From Rhodocyclales bacterium (GTDB taxonomy: Bacteria > Pseudomonadota > Gammaproteobacteria > Burkholderiales > Rhodocyclaceae), in the NCBI GenBank assembly GCA_016214145.1, contig JACRPA010000006.1, positions 1 through 64,000 of the forward strand: DNA of 64,000 nucleotides, given 5' to 3'. Each line of letters starts with the position of its first letter. The stretch's first letter is position 1. A program made the position numbers and the translations under genes. The notes beneath the pieces were generated by a model that worked only from the letters and a program-made list of their open reading frames with translations, did no database searches and was not told where the DNA came from. Shown here in pieces: positions 1-7,961 of the stretch.

Positions 1-26
1 CCGTGAGCAGATTCCATGTCGGCACG

Positions 27-142
27 GGCCAACGAGAGCCCACTTACGATGCCGGATATACGACTGCATGCGCTTCCCCAAAGCCATCCCTATCGGTCAG
101 TCCGTTGCGTTGGGGGAGGAGTCCATATACGCCGGGTTAGCC
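27..142 (-). other. Integron attC site, divergent
   Basis: Read on the minus strand, a GGCTAAC core lies four bases after the acetyltransferase stop codon, and GTTGGCC closes the site about 116 bases on. Between them, imperfect inverted arms can be seen (GTATATGGACT near one end and AGTCGTATAT near the other, plus CCCCCAA opposite TTGGGG). The cores deviate from RYYYAAC/GTTRRRY at one or two positions, so this is the least certain of the three sites. Confidence 0.5.
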
Positions 143-146
143 GCTT

Positions 147-617
147 TCATATCGTTGCCTTGAAGGCACTCCGGTATTTGACGAAGCCAAGCTTGGATGA
201 GCCGATAAACCCAGACCGTTCGAAGAACTGGTGTGCGTTATCTCGCTGCACCGAGCTAAGCAGCATGATCTTTGAGCAGTCCTTCGCTGAGCAAAACGCT
301 TCGATGTGACGCAACATGGTAGTCCCAATTCCGCGGCCACGAACAGAAATGCCAACGACAACGTTCTCGACCACAGCAAATGGCTGAGATCCGAACATTA
401 CGTCGGAGCATAGTGAAACGAGTGCTGTTCCTTGAGGCTCGCCGTCATATTCGCAGACGAACAAAGCGGTGTTTTTGTCGTTCGCGATTTCGGCGATGCG
501 CTCCGGCAGGACAGTCACTGCCGGAATGTCGACGAGCTGCCGATAAAGCGCGGCAACGTAAGGTGCGTCATCAGGGGCTGCCTTACGGACTTCGATGTCA
601 CATGTTGTCATGGCCAT
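147..617 (-). CDS. GNAT family N-acetyltransferase (integron cassette gene)
   Basis: A protein of 156 aa if it starts at the ATG at 617; a second ATG two codons in (611) is equally possible. It has the GNAT fold pattern: an N-terminal substrate region, the beta4 strand AVVENVVVGISVRGRGIGTT carrying the acetyl-CoA loop V..RGRGIGT at about residues 93-102, and a C-terminal FFERSGF motif at about residues 134-140. It probably acetylates a small molecule or a protein amine; the substrate cannot be told. The upstream core site of the neighbouring attC lies 10 bases before the start, so little room remains for a promoter, as usual in cassettes. GNAT genes, some of them resistance genes, are frequent integron cargo. 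The family call is secure; the specificity is unknown. Confidence 0.88.
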   Translation of the reverse strand: MAMTTCDIEVRKAAPDDAPYVAALYRQLVDIPAVTVLPERIAEIANDKNTALFVCEYDGEPQGTALVSLCSDVMFGSQPFAVVENVVVGISVRGRGIGTTMLRHIEAFCSAKDCSKIMLLSSVQRDNAHQFFERSGFIGSSKLGFVKYRSAFKATI

Positions 618-626
618 GCGGGTGTG

Positions 627-725
627 GGCTAACGTGCTAGGTGAGGGGCCGCCGGAGCGGCGAAGCCGCGGAGGGAACCAACAAGCGCAGCTTGTTGGCG
701 GTCCCTCTCGACCGACGGGTTGGGC
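627..725 (-). other. Integron attC site
   Basis: A GTTGGGC core (719-725 on the plus strand) and a GGCTAAC core (627-633) bound 99 bases with strong internal inverted arms, for example GAGGGAACC opposite GGTCCCTC around a central CAAGCGCAGCTTG palindrome. The right core ends one base before the stop codon of the DUF1871-like gene (727-729), which is the normal gene-attC spacing in a cassette. The sequence is very close to the site at 1066-1162. Confidence 0.85.
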
Positions 726-726
726 G

Positions 727-1020
727 TCACGGCTTGCGCTCCAAGAAGCCATGAGTTTGAAGTTCCTCAAACAATCGAGATGCCACAGGTAAGCATGTTT
801 CGACAGAGAAGCGCTCCGGCTCAAAGCTCGACGAAAACGCTTCGGAAACTAATCTGGCCAGTGCCTCAGGCGTATGGGCGTCACGAGCCTTGGCCACGAT
901 ACGGGAAACCTCGCCTTCATATTCGTCTTTCGGTGCGCCACCGGCAATGAGGTCATAGGGATCCCACTCATTGATTACAGCGGTGGCGACTGAAATGGCT
1001 TCTTGATAGAGATGTTTCAT
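727..1020 (-). CDS. DUF1871-like protein (integron cassette gene)
   Basis: A protein of 97 aa from the ATG at 1020, rich in helix, beginning MKHLYQEAISVATAVINEWD. The pattern INEWDPYDLIAGGAPKDEYE (about residues 16-35) matches, from memory, the DUF1871 / YugE-like family, in which a small helical protein carries INEWDP..L...GAP.DEY near its N-terminus. The function of the family is not known. It sits between two near-identical attC sites, so it is a clean, single-gene cassette. There is no signal peptide or membrane segment. A longer reading frame extends upstream through the attC site but is unlikely to be used, because it would translate recombination-site sequence. Confidence 0.75.
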   Translation of the reverse strand: MKHLYQEAISVATAVINEWDPYDLIAGGAPKDEYEGEVSRIVAKARDAHTPEALARLVSEAFSSSFEPERFSVETCLPVASRLFEELQTHGFLERKP

Positions 1021-1065
1021 TGCTTTGTGGTCAGCGCTCGTCACGGCAGACGGTCCTCTGAAGAC

Positions 1066-1162
1066 GCCCAACGTAGAAGTAACCGGCCGGCGGAGCGCGC
1101 CAGCGCGGAGGGAACCTGCAAGCGCAGCTTGCAGGCCGTCCCTCTCGACCGCCATGTTGGGC
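1066..1162 (-). other. Integron attC site
   Basis: The cores GCCCAAC (1066-1072) and GTTGGGC (1156-1162) are both perfect matches to RYYYAAC and GTTRRRY. Between them lie about 83 bases with inverted arms, including GAGGGAACCTG opposite CAGGCCGTCCCTC around an AAGCGCAGCTT centre. It shares most of its sequence with the site at 627-725. It lies about 110 bases downstream of the stop codon of the membrane-protein cassette gene. Confidence 0.9.
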
Positions 1163-1269
1163 ATAGGCGTATGGAGAAACGCGCGCAGGCTAGTAAAAAC
1201 AAAAGTCAGTGTGTGCGATACGGCGTTTGCTGTGCACATGGTGGTTGTGGGAATTGGCGATGCTTGCAT

Positions 1270-1548
1270 TTATGCCTCAGCGAGAACCTGGAAACCAACA
1301 CTGGCAAGTAATAAGGCAGCAGCGGAAAAAAACCAGACCACCATTTTGAAACGATGTTCTTGGCCAGACGCATCCAACACTCCAGGTAGTGAAAAGGCAA
1401 GGAACGGAACCAAATTAGCCCAACGGCTTGCCGAAGCACGAACTCCCCGAAACATGCCAAGGGTGTGCCATAAAACCTTCCCGATAGCGCCGATAGCGCC
1501 AATAAGGCAAAGGAGTGATAAGAGGAAAAGAACGACAGCCGGTGTCAT
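1270..1548 (-). CDS. Small membrane protein (integron cassette gene)
   Basis: A protein of 92 aa from the ATG at 1548, starting MTPAVVLFLLSLLCLIGAIG. A TTG four codons upstream lies within the core site itself and is less likely. It has a hydrophobic N-terminal helix (about residues 3-25, with an IGAIGAIG repeat), a central stretch with PFLAFSLPGV, and a C-terminal hydrophobic helix (about 68-90). Two or three membrane spans are likely. I do not recognise the family. The start codon lies six bases inside the cassette boundary at 1555, so translation probably depends on a promoter outside the array or on sequence at the array head. Confidence 0.6.
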   Translation of the reverse strand: MTPAVVLFLLSLLCLIGAIGAIGKVLWHTLGMFRGVRASASRWANLVPFLAFSLPGVLDASGQEHRFKMVVWFFSAAALLLASVGFQVLAEA

Positions 1549-1554
1549 TGTGAT

Positions 1555-1561
1555 GCCCAAC
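1555..1561 (-). other. Cassette boundary core site at the head of the array
   Basis: The plus-strand GCCCAAC reads GTTGGGC on the minus strand, a perfect GTTRRRY recombination core immediately before the first cassette gene. It could belong to attI or to the attC of a lost upstream cassette. No second core with paired arms is evident to its right, which favours an attI or a decayed site. Confidence 0.6.
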
Positions 1562-1582
1562 GTGAAGTAGCCGTCATCAATA

Positions 1583-1642
1583 GGTTGCCATTAGTGGATA
1601 CAAGCATCCATATATGGATACAAGTATCTATATATGGCAACC
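1583..1642. repeat. Inverted repeat with 9-bp arms around a tandem 20-mer
   Basis: The arms GGTTGCCAT (1583-1591) and ATGGCAACC (1634-1642) are perfect inverted copies. Between them, two adjacent 20-base units (1596-1615 and 1616-1635) both begin GGATACAAG and end ATATAT and differ at two positions. The stretch is AT-rich against a GC-rich background and lies at the head of the cassette array. It could be a recombination site, a regulator binding site, or the end of a mobile element. Confidence 0.7.
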
Positions 1643-1657
1643 ACGAGGTATCCATAT

Positions 1658-2113
1658 CTAGGCACTTTCCGGTATGACTCGTTTCGAAAGTTTCAGCTCC
1701 CTGACGGCGTTTGCGGGCACTTTCCAGAGCTTTTTATTGCGCATCCAGATGCCACCCCGGGCCTTGACGATGTCGCGAAGGCGGGTTTCTTCCCAGCCTA
1801 TGCGTATGAGTTTGTGCGATGGCGCCGGGGTGGCGGGCGTGCGTTCCTCGACGACGATCTCGACGGTGGTGAAGCGGCGCCCGCTGTCGGGGTCGGTGCG
1901 GTAGCGCACGCAGACGAGGTGGTCGCCGAAGCGCGCCGACAGGCGGCGCGTGCCCTTCTGGTTCGGATGGAGTTTCTTGACGATGAGGCTGCGCCGTTGC
2001 GCCGTGGTGTCCGACGGAGCGGCGGGGGTGCGCAGGAGGGGCGGATCGTACGGTTCGCCGGCGCGTGCCCGCCAGGCGCGCGACGTTCCCTCCCGGTCGA
2101 TGCTTCCTGCCAT
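1658..2113 (-). CDS. Conserved hypothetical protein next to integron array
   Basis: A protein of 151 aa from the ATG at 2113. The first 40 or so residues are low-complexity and may be an over-called N-terminus. The conserved part appears to start near VKKLHPNQKGTRRLSARFGD and continues with LVCVRYRTDPDSGRRFTTVE and, near the C-terminus, LIRIGWEETRLRDIVKARGG followed by W.RNKKLWKVP. This pattern recalls a family of small basic proteins found in many proteobacteria, often near mobile DNA and often in several copies, for which I know no function. It may bind nucleic acid, being basic with tryptophan-containing C-terminal repeats, but that is inference. It is not an integrase. It reads in the same direction as the cassettes. 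Confidence 0.6.
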   Translation of the reverse strand: MAGSIDREGTSRAWRARAGEPYDPPLLRTPAAPSDTTAQRRSLIVKKLHPNQKGTRRLSARFGDHLVCVRYRTDPDSGRRFTTVEIVVEERTPATPAPSHKLIRIGWEETRLRDIVKARGGIWMRNKKLWKVPANAVRELKLSKRVIPESA

Positions 2114-2183
2114 GACTGCCGCTCCGGCTGTTGTTTGCCGAAGCTTACCAAGCGGTCATGCCATTGGCAATCGACAGGGTGGG

Positions 2184-2208
2184 CCCTCTCCCGCGTGCGG
2201 GGAGAGGG
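2184..2208. repeat. CCCTCTCCC / GGGAGAGGG hairpin repeat
   Basis: A GC-rich inverted repeat with arms of about 11 bases, one bulge and a two-base loop, 14 bases from the 3' end of the first yceI gene. It may help end transcription from that operon. The same general kind of element, CCCCCTTCC opposite GGAAGGGGG, recurs at 27303 and 53113. Confidence 0.6.
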
Positions 2209-2221
2209 GGTGACAGCGGCT

Positions 2222-2860
2222 TCAGTCGGCCTTGATCGCCTCGATCTGGATCGCCACCTTCATGTCGTCGCCGTGCGCGGGCAGGCCGTACTTCATGCCG
2301 AAGTCGGAGCGCTTGAAGCTGCCCGAGGCGTCGGCGCCGCAGACCTCGCGCTTGAGCATCGGGTGCGGGATGCACTTGAAGGAATGGATCGTCAGGTTGA
2401 GCGGCCTGGTGACGCCGAGCAGCGTCATCTCGCCCTCGACGGCGGCCGGCGCATCGCCGTTCCACTGGGAGATCTTCCCCTTGTAGGTGATTTTCGGAAA
2501 CTGCTCGACGTTGAACCAGTCTTTTGTGCGGGCATGCTCCTCCATCTTGGCGTGGCCGAAGTTGATCGATGCCGGGTCGATCGAGATGTCGACCGTGCCG
2601 CCCTTGCCGGCGCGGTCCAGCGTGACGCTGCCCGAGGTCTTGTTGAACTTGCCGCGCCAGACCGAGATGCCGAAGTGGCCGGCCTCGAAGCTCGGGTAGG
2701 TGTGGTTCGGCTCGACGTTATAGGTCTGGGCGAAGGCCGGGGAAAAAGTCAGTGCCGTGAGGACGGCGGCGGTGGCTTTAGTTACGGCCGCTGCGCTTAA
2801 CGCCGATGAGGCTGGCGTTAGCCTCCACTGAAACTTCGTTTTCAGATTCATGCGGGTCAT
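2222..2860 (-). CDS. yceI: YceI family periplasmic lipid-binding protein
   Basis: A protein of 212 aa. A long basic N-terminus leads into a signal peptide ending near SPAFAQ (about residues 40-45). The YceI lipocalin-like barrel follows: [20 protein letters not shown] at its start, then [34 protein letters not shown] and [12 protein letters not shown], all typical of the family. YceI proteins bind polyisoprenoid or quinone-like lipids in the periplasm. It is the last gene of an operon running marR - cytochrome b561 - yceI - yceI, 40 bases after the previous yceI. Two conserved-looking cysteines ([15 protein letters not shown]) may pair. The substrate is not known. Confidence 0.92.
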   Translation of the reverse strand: MTRMNLKTKFQWRLTPASSALSAAAVTKATAAVLTALTFSPAFAQTYNVEPNHTYPSFEAGHFGISVWRGKFNKTSGSVTLDRAGKGGTVDISIDPASINFGHAKMEEHARTKDWFNVEQFPKITYKGKISQWNGDAPAAVEGEMTLLGVTRPLNLTIHSFKCIPHPMLKREVCGADASGSFKRSDFGMKYGLPAHGDDMKVAIQIEAIKAD

Positions 2861-2900
2861 CTGTCATCTCCTTGTGGGTTGGGTGGGGCTGGGGGAATGC

Positions 2901-3458
2901 TTACTTCTTCGCGGTGACGATGCGGAATTTGATCTGCACGTCGTCGGCGACGGTGGCGGTGTCCTTCCACTCGCCCTCGCCGATGTTGAACTGCAGGCGC
3001 TTGATCGGCAGCACGCCTTCGAAGACCTGCTGGCCGCCTTCGGCCTTGTAAGTGACCGGGGCCACCACATCGAGGGTTTTGCCCTTGATGGTCAGCTTGC
3101 CCGCGGCGTCGAATTTCCCCGGGCCGGCGGGCTTGATGGCGCTGGTGACGAAAGTGGCCTTGGGAAATTTCGCCGCGTCGAACCATTCCTTCTTCGCCGT
3201 CTCGCGGTTGAAATCCGCATCGCCGAGATCGAAGCTGGCGATATCGATCTCCAGGCTCGCCTTGCCCTCGGCCGGCCTGGCCGGGTCGAAACTGACCTGG
3301 GCGCTGAAGCGCCTGAACTTGCCCTCGACCGGCACGCCCATCTGCCTGGAGACAGCGACGACGCTGCTCTTTGCGGCGTCGACCTGGGCGAGGGCGGGGG
3401 CAATGAAGGGGGAAAGCAGGGCGGCGCCGAGCGCCAGGGCGATTGCGGTTTTTCTCAT
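2901..3458 (-). CDS. yceI: YceI family periplasmic protein (second copy)
   Basis: A protein of 185 aa starting MRKTAIALALGAALLSPFIA, a clean signal peptide cut after PALA. The mature part has the YceI pattern (FRRFSAQVSFDP, SLEIDIASFDLGD, KFPKATFVTSAIK, GKLTIKGKTLDVVAPVTY), but it is shorter and has lost the usual N-terminal HS.V.F motif, so it is a diverged paralogue of the neighbour. The start ATG overlaps the stop of the cytochrome b561 gene by four bases (ATGA at 3455-3458), which implies translational coupling. A b561 gene followed by yceI matches the yceJ-yceI pair of E. coli. Confidence 0.92.
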   Translation of the reverse strand: MRKTAIALALGAALLSPFIAPALAQVDAAKSSVVAVSRQMGVPVEGKFRRFSAQVSFDPARPAEGKASLEIDIASFDLGDADFNRETAKKEWFDAAKFPKATFVTSAIKPAGPGKFDAAGKLTIKGKTLDVVAPVTYKAEGGQQVFEGVLPIKRLQFNIGEGEWKDTATVADDVQIKFRIVTAKK

Positions 3459-4018
3459 CGGGGCTTCCTTTGGTTGAGGAGCGGGATCATGCGGCCGAGC
3501 ACCTCGTCGCGATCCACGAAATAGTGCTTGAGCGCCGCCGTCAGGTGCGTCACGACGAGGGTCGCCAGCGTGAAATTGAGGATCTGGTGCACCAGCAGCA
3601 GGGCATCGCCCAGGGCCTTGTCCTTGGTTAACAGGTCGGGCAGCGGAATTATTCCCAGATACACCGTCTGGAAGCCCTTGGCCGAACTCATCAGCCAGCC
3701 GGAAATCGGCACGGCAAAGAGCAGCAGGTAGAGCAGGTGGTGGGTGGCGATGGAGGCGATGCGCTGCCAGGCCGGCATGCCGGCGGGCGGCGGCGGCGCG
3801 GGATGCTGCCAGCGCCAGGCCAGCCGGGCCAGCGCCAGCAGGAATACCGTGACGCCGATCCATTTATGGTACGAGTAGAGCTTCAGCCGGCCCGGCGAAA
3901 ACGGCAGGTCGGCCATATAGATGCCGAGCGGGAAGGCGCAGAAGATGAGCAGGGCGATGGCCCAGTGCAGGGCGATCGCGGTGCGGGAATAGCCGAGGGT
4001 GGGCAGGGACATTTTCAT
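3455..4018 (-). CDS. Cytochrome b561 (YceJ/CybB-like)
   Basis: A protein of 187 aa, an inner-membrane di-haem b-type cytochrome of the prokaryotic b561 family. Four membrane spans can be seen (about 13-33, 45-65, 87-107, 140-160). Candidate haem-ligand histidines lie in ALHWAIAL, YSYHKWIG, THHLLYLL and LVHQILNF/VTHLTAAL, the positions used in the family. Members oxidise or reduce quinol; CybB of E. coli is a superoxide:quinone oxidoreductase. The start at 4018 overlaps the marR stop by four bases (ATGA); a second ATG two codons in is possible. With the quinone-binding-type YceI proteins it suggests a membrane redox unit under MarR control. Confidence 0.92.
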   Translation of the reverse strand: MKMSLPTLGYSRTAIALHWAIALLIFCAFPLGIYMADLPFSPGRLKLYSYHKWIGVTVFLLALARLAWRWQHPAPPPPAGMPAWQRIASIATHHLLYLLLFAVPISGWLMSSAKGFQTVYLGIIPLPDLLTKDKALGDALLLVHQILNFTLATLVVTHLTAALKHYFVDRDEVLGRMIPLLNQRKPR

Positions 4019-4506
4019 TTCTTCGGACGACGGGTCTTGCTCCGACCGCCGGCCGCGGCGGCGGGTTCCGCGGCCGGCGCCGATTCGAAGGCGGCGCGCA
4101 GTTCGCGCAGCGCCGCCTCGTAGCGCTGCAGGCGGGCCGCGTCGAGGCCGCCCAGCGCCAGGCGCAGATGATCGAGATGGGCGGGGAAGACCGACTCGAA
4201 CAGGCGCGCGCCGGCCGGCGTCAGGCTGACGATCATGCTGCGGCCGTCCTCGGGCGAGGCGCTGCGCCGGACCAGGCGCTGCGCTTCCAGACGGTCCACC
4301 ACGCCGGTCAGCGTGCCCTTGGTGATGAGGGTCTTCTCGCCCAGCTCCTTGAAGCTCATGCCCGGCGTGTTGCCGAGGGTGGCGACGATATCGAACTGCG
4401 CCGGCGTCAGATCGAGGCCGCGGATATGCGACCCGGAATAGGCCTCGAAGGCCTGATAGCAGCGTGCCAGTTCGCGCAGCATGGGCAGGCAGGGTTCGTG
4501 CGGCAA
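4015..4506 (-). CDS. MarR family transcriptional regulator
   Basis: A protein of 163 aa with the winged-helix MarR core: helices, then LTPAQFDIVATLGN, MSFKELGEKTLITKGTLTGV (recognition helix region, about residues 50-70), VDRLEAQRLVRRSASPEDGR and the wing SMIVSLTPAG. A long basic, alanine-rich tail follows (about 140-163). It is the first gene of the operon with cytochrome b561 and two yceI genes. A perfect 9-bp inverted repeat straddles its own promoter (4520-4558), so it very probably represses itself and the operon. The ligand or signal is unknown; oxidative or quinone stress would fit its targets. Confidence 0.92.
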   Translation of the reverse strand: MPHEPCLPMLRELARCYQAFEAYSGSHIRGLDLTPAQFDIVATLGNTPGMSFKELGEKTLITKGTLTGVVDRLEAQRLVRRSASPEDGRSMIVSLTPAGARLFESVFPAHLDHLRLALGGLDAARLQRYEAALRELRAAFESAPAAEPAAAAGGRSKTRRPKK

Positions 4507-4519
4507 GGCAACTCCCGAA

Positions 4520-4565
4520 TAGTCCTAACACGGACTATATTAGTACGCATTAGGACTAAATGCAA
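4520..4565 (-). promoter_or_regulatory. marR operon promoter with MarR operator
   Basis: On the minus strand there is a -35 TTGCAT (4560-4565), a 17-base spacer and a -10 TAATAT (4537-4542), a good sigma-70 promoter pointing at marR. Perfect inverted 9-mers TAGTCCTAA (4520-4528) and TTAGGACTA (4550-4558) fall at the start-site side and in the spacer, where a bound dimer would block polymerase. A further half copy, GGACTA, lies between them. Confidence 0.8.
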
Positions 4566-4574
4566 GCCGGGCGG

Positions 4575-4814
4575 CTATTCGGGGCGGCGGGTTTCCAGGG
4601 CGGCGAGGCGGGCTTCCAGGGCTTCAAGCTTCCCGCGCGTGCGCGCGAGCACTTCGCGCTGCGCCTCGAATTCCTCGCGGGGGACGAAGTCGAGGCGGGC
4701 GAACAGGCCGTTCAGCAGCGCCCGGGCGTTCCTTTCCAGGTCCTGCGCCGGCCCGCGGGCGGCCATGTCGGCGAGGCGGGCGGCGAGATCGTCGAGCATC
4801 TTGGGGTTGAGCAT
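4575..4814 (-). CDS. ubiK: Ubiquinone biosynthesis accessory factor UbiK (BMFP domain)
   Basis: A protein of 79 aa beginning MLNPKMLDDLAARLADMA, with the typical BMFP pattern: an amphipathic N-terminal helix, ARALLNGLFARLDFVPREEF in the middle (about 31-50) and a C-terminal coiled coil of leucines and alanines. UbiK (YqiC) forms a complex with UbiJ and helps late steps of ubiquinone synthesis in the cytoplasm. It is transcribed divergently from the torF-glnK-amtB operon and away from its NtrC-like sites. The length fits the family. Upstream in-frame extension is possible but lacks conservation. Confidence 0.88.
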   Translation of the reverse strand: MLNPKMLDDLAARLADMAARGPAQDLERNARALLNGLFARLDFVPREEFEAQREVLARTRGKLEALEARLAALETRRPE

Positions 4815-4874
4815 GGCTAGGCGTGATGGCGTTGCGGTTGAGTCTAGCACGGTAAAAAAACGCCGGCCGCCGCC

Positions 4875-4922
4875 TGCACCAGCATAGTGCGGCGGCGAAC
4901 AAAAGCGCGATGTCTTGGTGCG
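4875..4922 (+). promoter_or_regulatory. Two NtrC-like binding sites
   Basis: The 17-mer at 4875-4891 matches the NtrC consensus TGCACCAAAATGGTGCA at 13 of 17 positions by eye. A second site at 4906-4922 has one good half (TTGGTGC). They lie about 65-110 bases upstream of the sigma-54 promoter at 4985, the usual enhancer distance. Confidence 0.6.
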
Positions 4923-4984
4923 CCGGATTTTCCGGAAATCCCTTGTCAAATTGCAACATATTGTTTTTATTTGTATTTAATTAC

Positions 4985-5000
4985 TGGCACGCTTGATGCA
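4985..5000 (+). promoter_or_regulatory. Sigma-54 promoter of torF-glnK-amtB
   Basis: TGGCACG, four bases, then ATGCA: the -24 GG (4986-4987) and -12 GC (4998-4999) are exactly 10 bases apart between dinucleotides, and the whole differs from the TGGCACG-N4-TTGCA consensus at one base. It lies 40 bases upstream of the TorF start codon. With NtrC-like sites upstream, it marks nitrogen-limitation control. Confidence 0.85.
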
Positions 5001-5039
5001 ATTAAGGAAGTGACCTTTTTGCCACCTTGGGAGTTCATC

Positions 5040-6253
<1,214 letters not shown>

Positions 6254-6262
6254 GAGAGAGCC

Positions 6263-7726
6263 ATGAGAAAGTTGTTTGCAATCCTGATGATCGCTTGCGG
6301 GCTGGCGGCGAGCGCACCCGTCCTGGCGGAAGACAAGGCGGCGCCGGCGGCAACGGCAGCCGCTCCGGCGGCAGCGCCGGCAGCGGCCGTCTCCGCGGCG
6401 CCGGCGGCCGTCCCCCAGCCCAACAAGGGCGACACGGCCTGGCTGATCGTCGCCACCGCCTTCGTGATCCTGATGTCGATCCCCGGCCTGGCCATGTTCT
6501 ACGGCGGCCTGGTGCGCGCCAAGAACATGCTGTCGGTGCTGATGCAGGTCTTCGCCGTTTTCTCCCTCATCAGCATACTGTGGGTGGTCTACGGCTACAG
6601 CCTGGCTTTCAATGAGGGGGGCGCCTTCTTCGGCAATCTCGACAAGCTCCTCCTCAAGGGGGTGACGCCGGATTCCGTGGCGGCCACCTTCAGCAAGGGC
6701 GTCGTCGTGCCCGAGCTGATCTACGTAGCCTTCCAGGGCGCCTTTGCGGCCATCACCTGCGGCCTCATCGTCGGCGCCTTCGCCGAGCGGATCCGGTTCG
6801 CCGCGGTGCTGGCCTTCATGGCGCTGTGGTTCACCTTCAGCTACGTGCCGATCGCCCACATGGTGTGGTTCTGGACCGGCCCCGACGCCATCACCGACGC
6901 GGCGACGCTCGCCACGGAGACGGCGAAAGGCGGCTGGCTGTTCCAGAAGGGCGCGCTCGACTTCGCCGGCGGCACGGTGGTGCACATCAACGCCGCGGTG
7001 GCCGGCCTGGTTGGCGCCTACCTGATCGGCAAGCGGGTCGGCTACGGCAAGGAATCGATGGCGCCGCACTCGCTCACCACCACCATGATCGGCGCCTCGC
7101 TGCTGTGGTTCGGCTGGTTCGGCTTCAACGCCGGCTCGGCGCTCGAGGCCAACGGCACGGCGGCGCTGGCTTTCGTCAATACCTGGCTGGCGACGGCGGC
7201 GGCGACGCTGTCCTGGATGCTGGCGGAGTGGATGATGAAGGGCAAGCCCTCCATGCTCGGCGCCGCCTCCGGTGCGGTGTCCGGCCTGGTGGCGATCACG
7301 CCGGCCTGCGGCTTCGTCGGCGTCGGCGGGGCGTTGGTGATCGGCCTGGCGGCCGGTATCCTGTGCCTGTGGGGCGTGAATGGCCTGAAGCGCCTGCTCG
7401 GCGCCGACGACTCGCTCGACGTGTTCGGCGTGCATGGCGTCGGCGGCATCCTCGGCGCCCTGCTGACCGGCGTCTTTGCCGCGCCCAGCCTGGGGGGCTC
7501 TGGAGTATTCGATTATGTCGCCAACAAGGCGGCGGCCGAGTATTCGATCATGGATCAGGTCATCGTCCAGGCCACGGCGGTGGGCACGACCATCGTCTGG
7601 TCGGCGGTGGTGGCCTTCGTCGCCTTCAAGATCGTCGATATCGTGATCGGCCTGCGCGTGCCGGAAGAGGAAGAGCGCGAGGGCCTCGACATCACCTCGC
7701 ACGGCGAGAGCGCCTACCACTACTAA
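6263..7726 (+). CDS. amtB: Ammonium transporter AmtB
   Basis: A protein of 487 aa with signal peptide (MRKLFAILMIACGLAASAPV), an alanine/proline-rich periplasmic linker (about 24-52), and then eleven membrane helices of the Amt/Rh family. Signatures visible are FYGGLVRAKN (about 81-90), FTFSYVPIAHMVWFW containing the first pore histidine, FAGGTVVHINAAVAGLVGAY, and FGVHGVGGILGALLTGVFA containing the second. It conducts ammonium into the cell and is regulated by GlnK binding at the cytoplasmic face. The Ala/Pro linker is longer than in E. coli AmtB. A strong terminator follows at 7762. Confidence 0.97.
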   Translation: MRKLFAILMIACGLAASAPVLAEDKAAPAATAAAPAAAPAAAVSAAPAAVPQPNKGDTAWLIVATAFVILMSIPGLAMFYGGLVRAKNMLSVLMQVFAVFSLISILWVVYGYSLAFNEGGAFFGNLDKLLLKGVTPDSVAATFSKGVVVPELIYVAFQGAFAAITCGLIVGAFAERIRFAAVLAFMALWFTFSYVPIAHMVWFWTGPDAITDAATLATETAKGGWLFQKGALDFAGGTVVHINAAVAGLVGAYLIGKRVGYGKESMAPHSLTTTMIGASLLWFGWFGFNAGSALEANGTAALAFVNTWLATAAATLSWMLAEWMMKGKPSMLGAASGAVSGLVAITPACGFVGVGGALVIGLAAGILCLWGVNGLKRLLGADDSLDVFGVHGVGGILGALLTGVFAAPSLGGSGVFDYVANKAAAEYSIMDQVIVQATAVGTTIVWSAVVAFVAFKIVDIVIGLRVPEEEEREGLDITSHGESAYHY

Positions 7727-7761
7727 GCCATCCGGCCTTCGCCCTCCCTCGGAGGTCGGTG

Positions 7762-7796
7762 ACGGGCGTCCCGGTTTGACCGGGGCGCCCGTTTTC
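7762..7796 (+). terminator. Intrinsic terminator after amtB
   Basis: A GC-rich stem ACGGGCG.CCCGGT pairs with CCGGGGCGCCCGT around a TTGA loop and is followed directly by TTTTCTTGT. It lies 35 bases past the amtB stop. Confidence 0.88.
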
Positions 7797-7961
7797 TTGT
7801 GCGCCGCCGTCAGCGCACGCGTTTCATGCTATCGTAATTGCACAATACGGGCTGCGCATGGCTCAGCAGCCCTCCTCTTGCTTGGATCACAGCGGCGCGC
7901 CGTTCAGGGTTGTCCGGCAGTCGTTTTCCTTCTAGGCAGCCCTGTTTCGGAGGAGGTAGCC

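Larger units (their letters stand above)
1..1561 (-). mobile_element. Integron cassette array (partial; at least three cassettes)
   Basis: Three short minus-strand genes are each followed, within a few bases to about 110 bases of the stop codon, by a site with integron core motifs (GTTRRRY and RYYYAAC) and inverted arms. The two best sites, 627-725 and 1066-1162, are near copies of each other, which is typical of a chromosomal integron. The array reads right to left. Its head is the core site at 1555-1561, and it runs off the left edge of the window. No tyrosine recombinase (intI) lies to the right of the head. The window therefore shows either the head of an array that has lost intI (a CALIN) or one whose intI is beyond the left edge. 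The genes are of the kinds usually found in cassettes: acetyltransferase, DUF1871-like protein, small membrane protein. Confidence 0.75.

Noticed and set aside
1562-2113. An integron integrase to the right of the array head
   Set aside because: The gene there lacks the tyrosine recombinase R..H.R..Y pattern and is too short.
1634-2800. A 388-codon plus-strand frame opposite the hypothetical gene and yceI
   Set aside because: No recognisable domain; the yceI signature on the minus strand is unambiguous.
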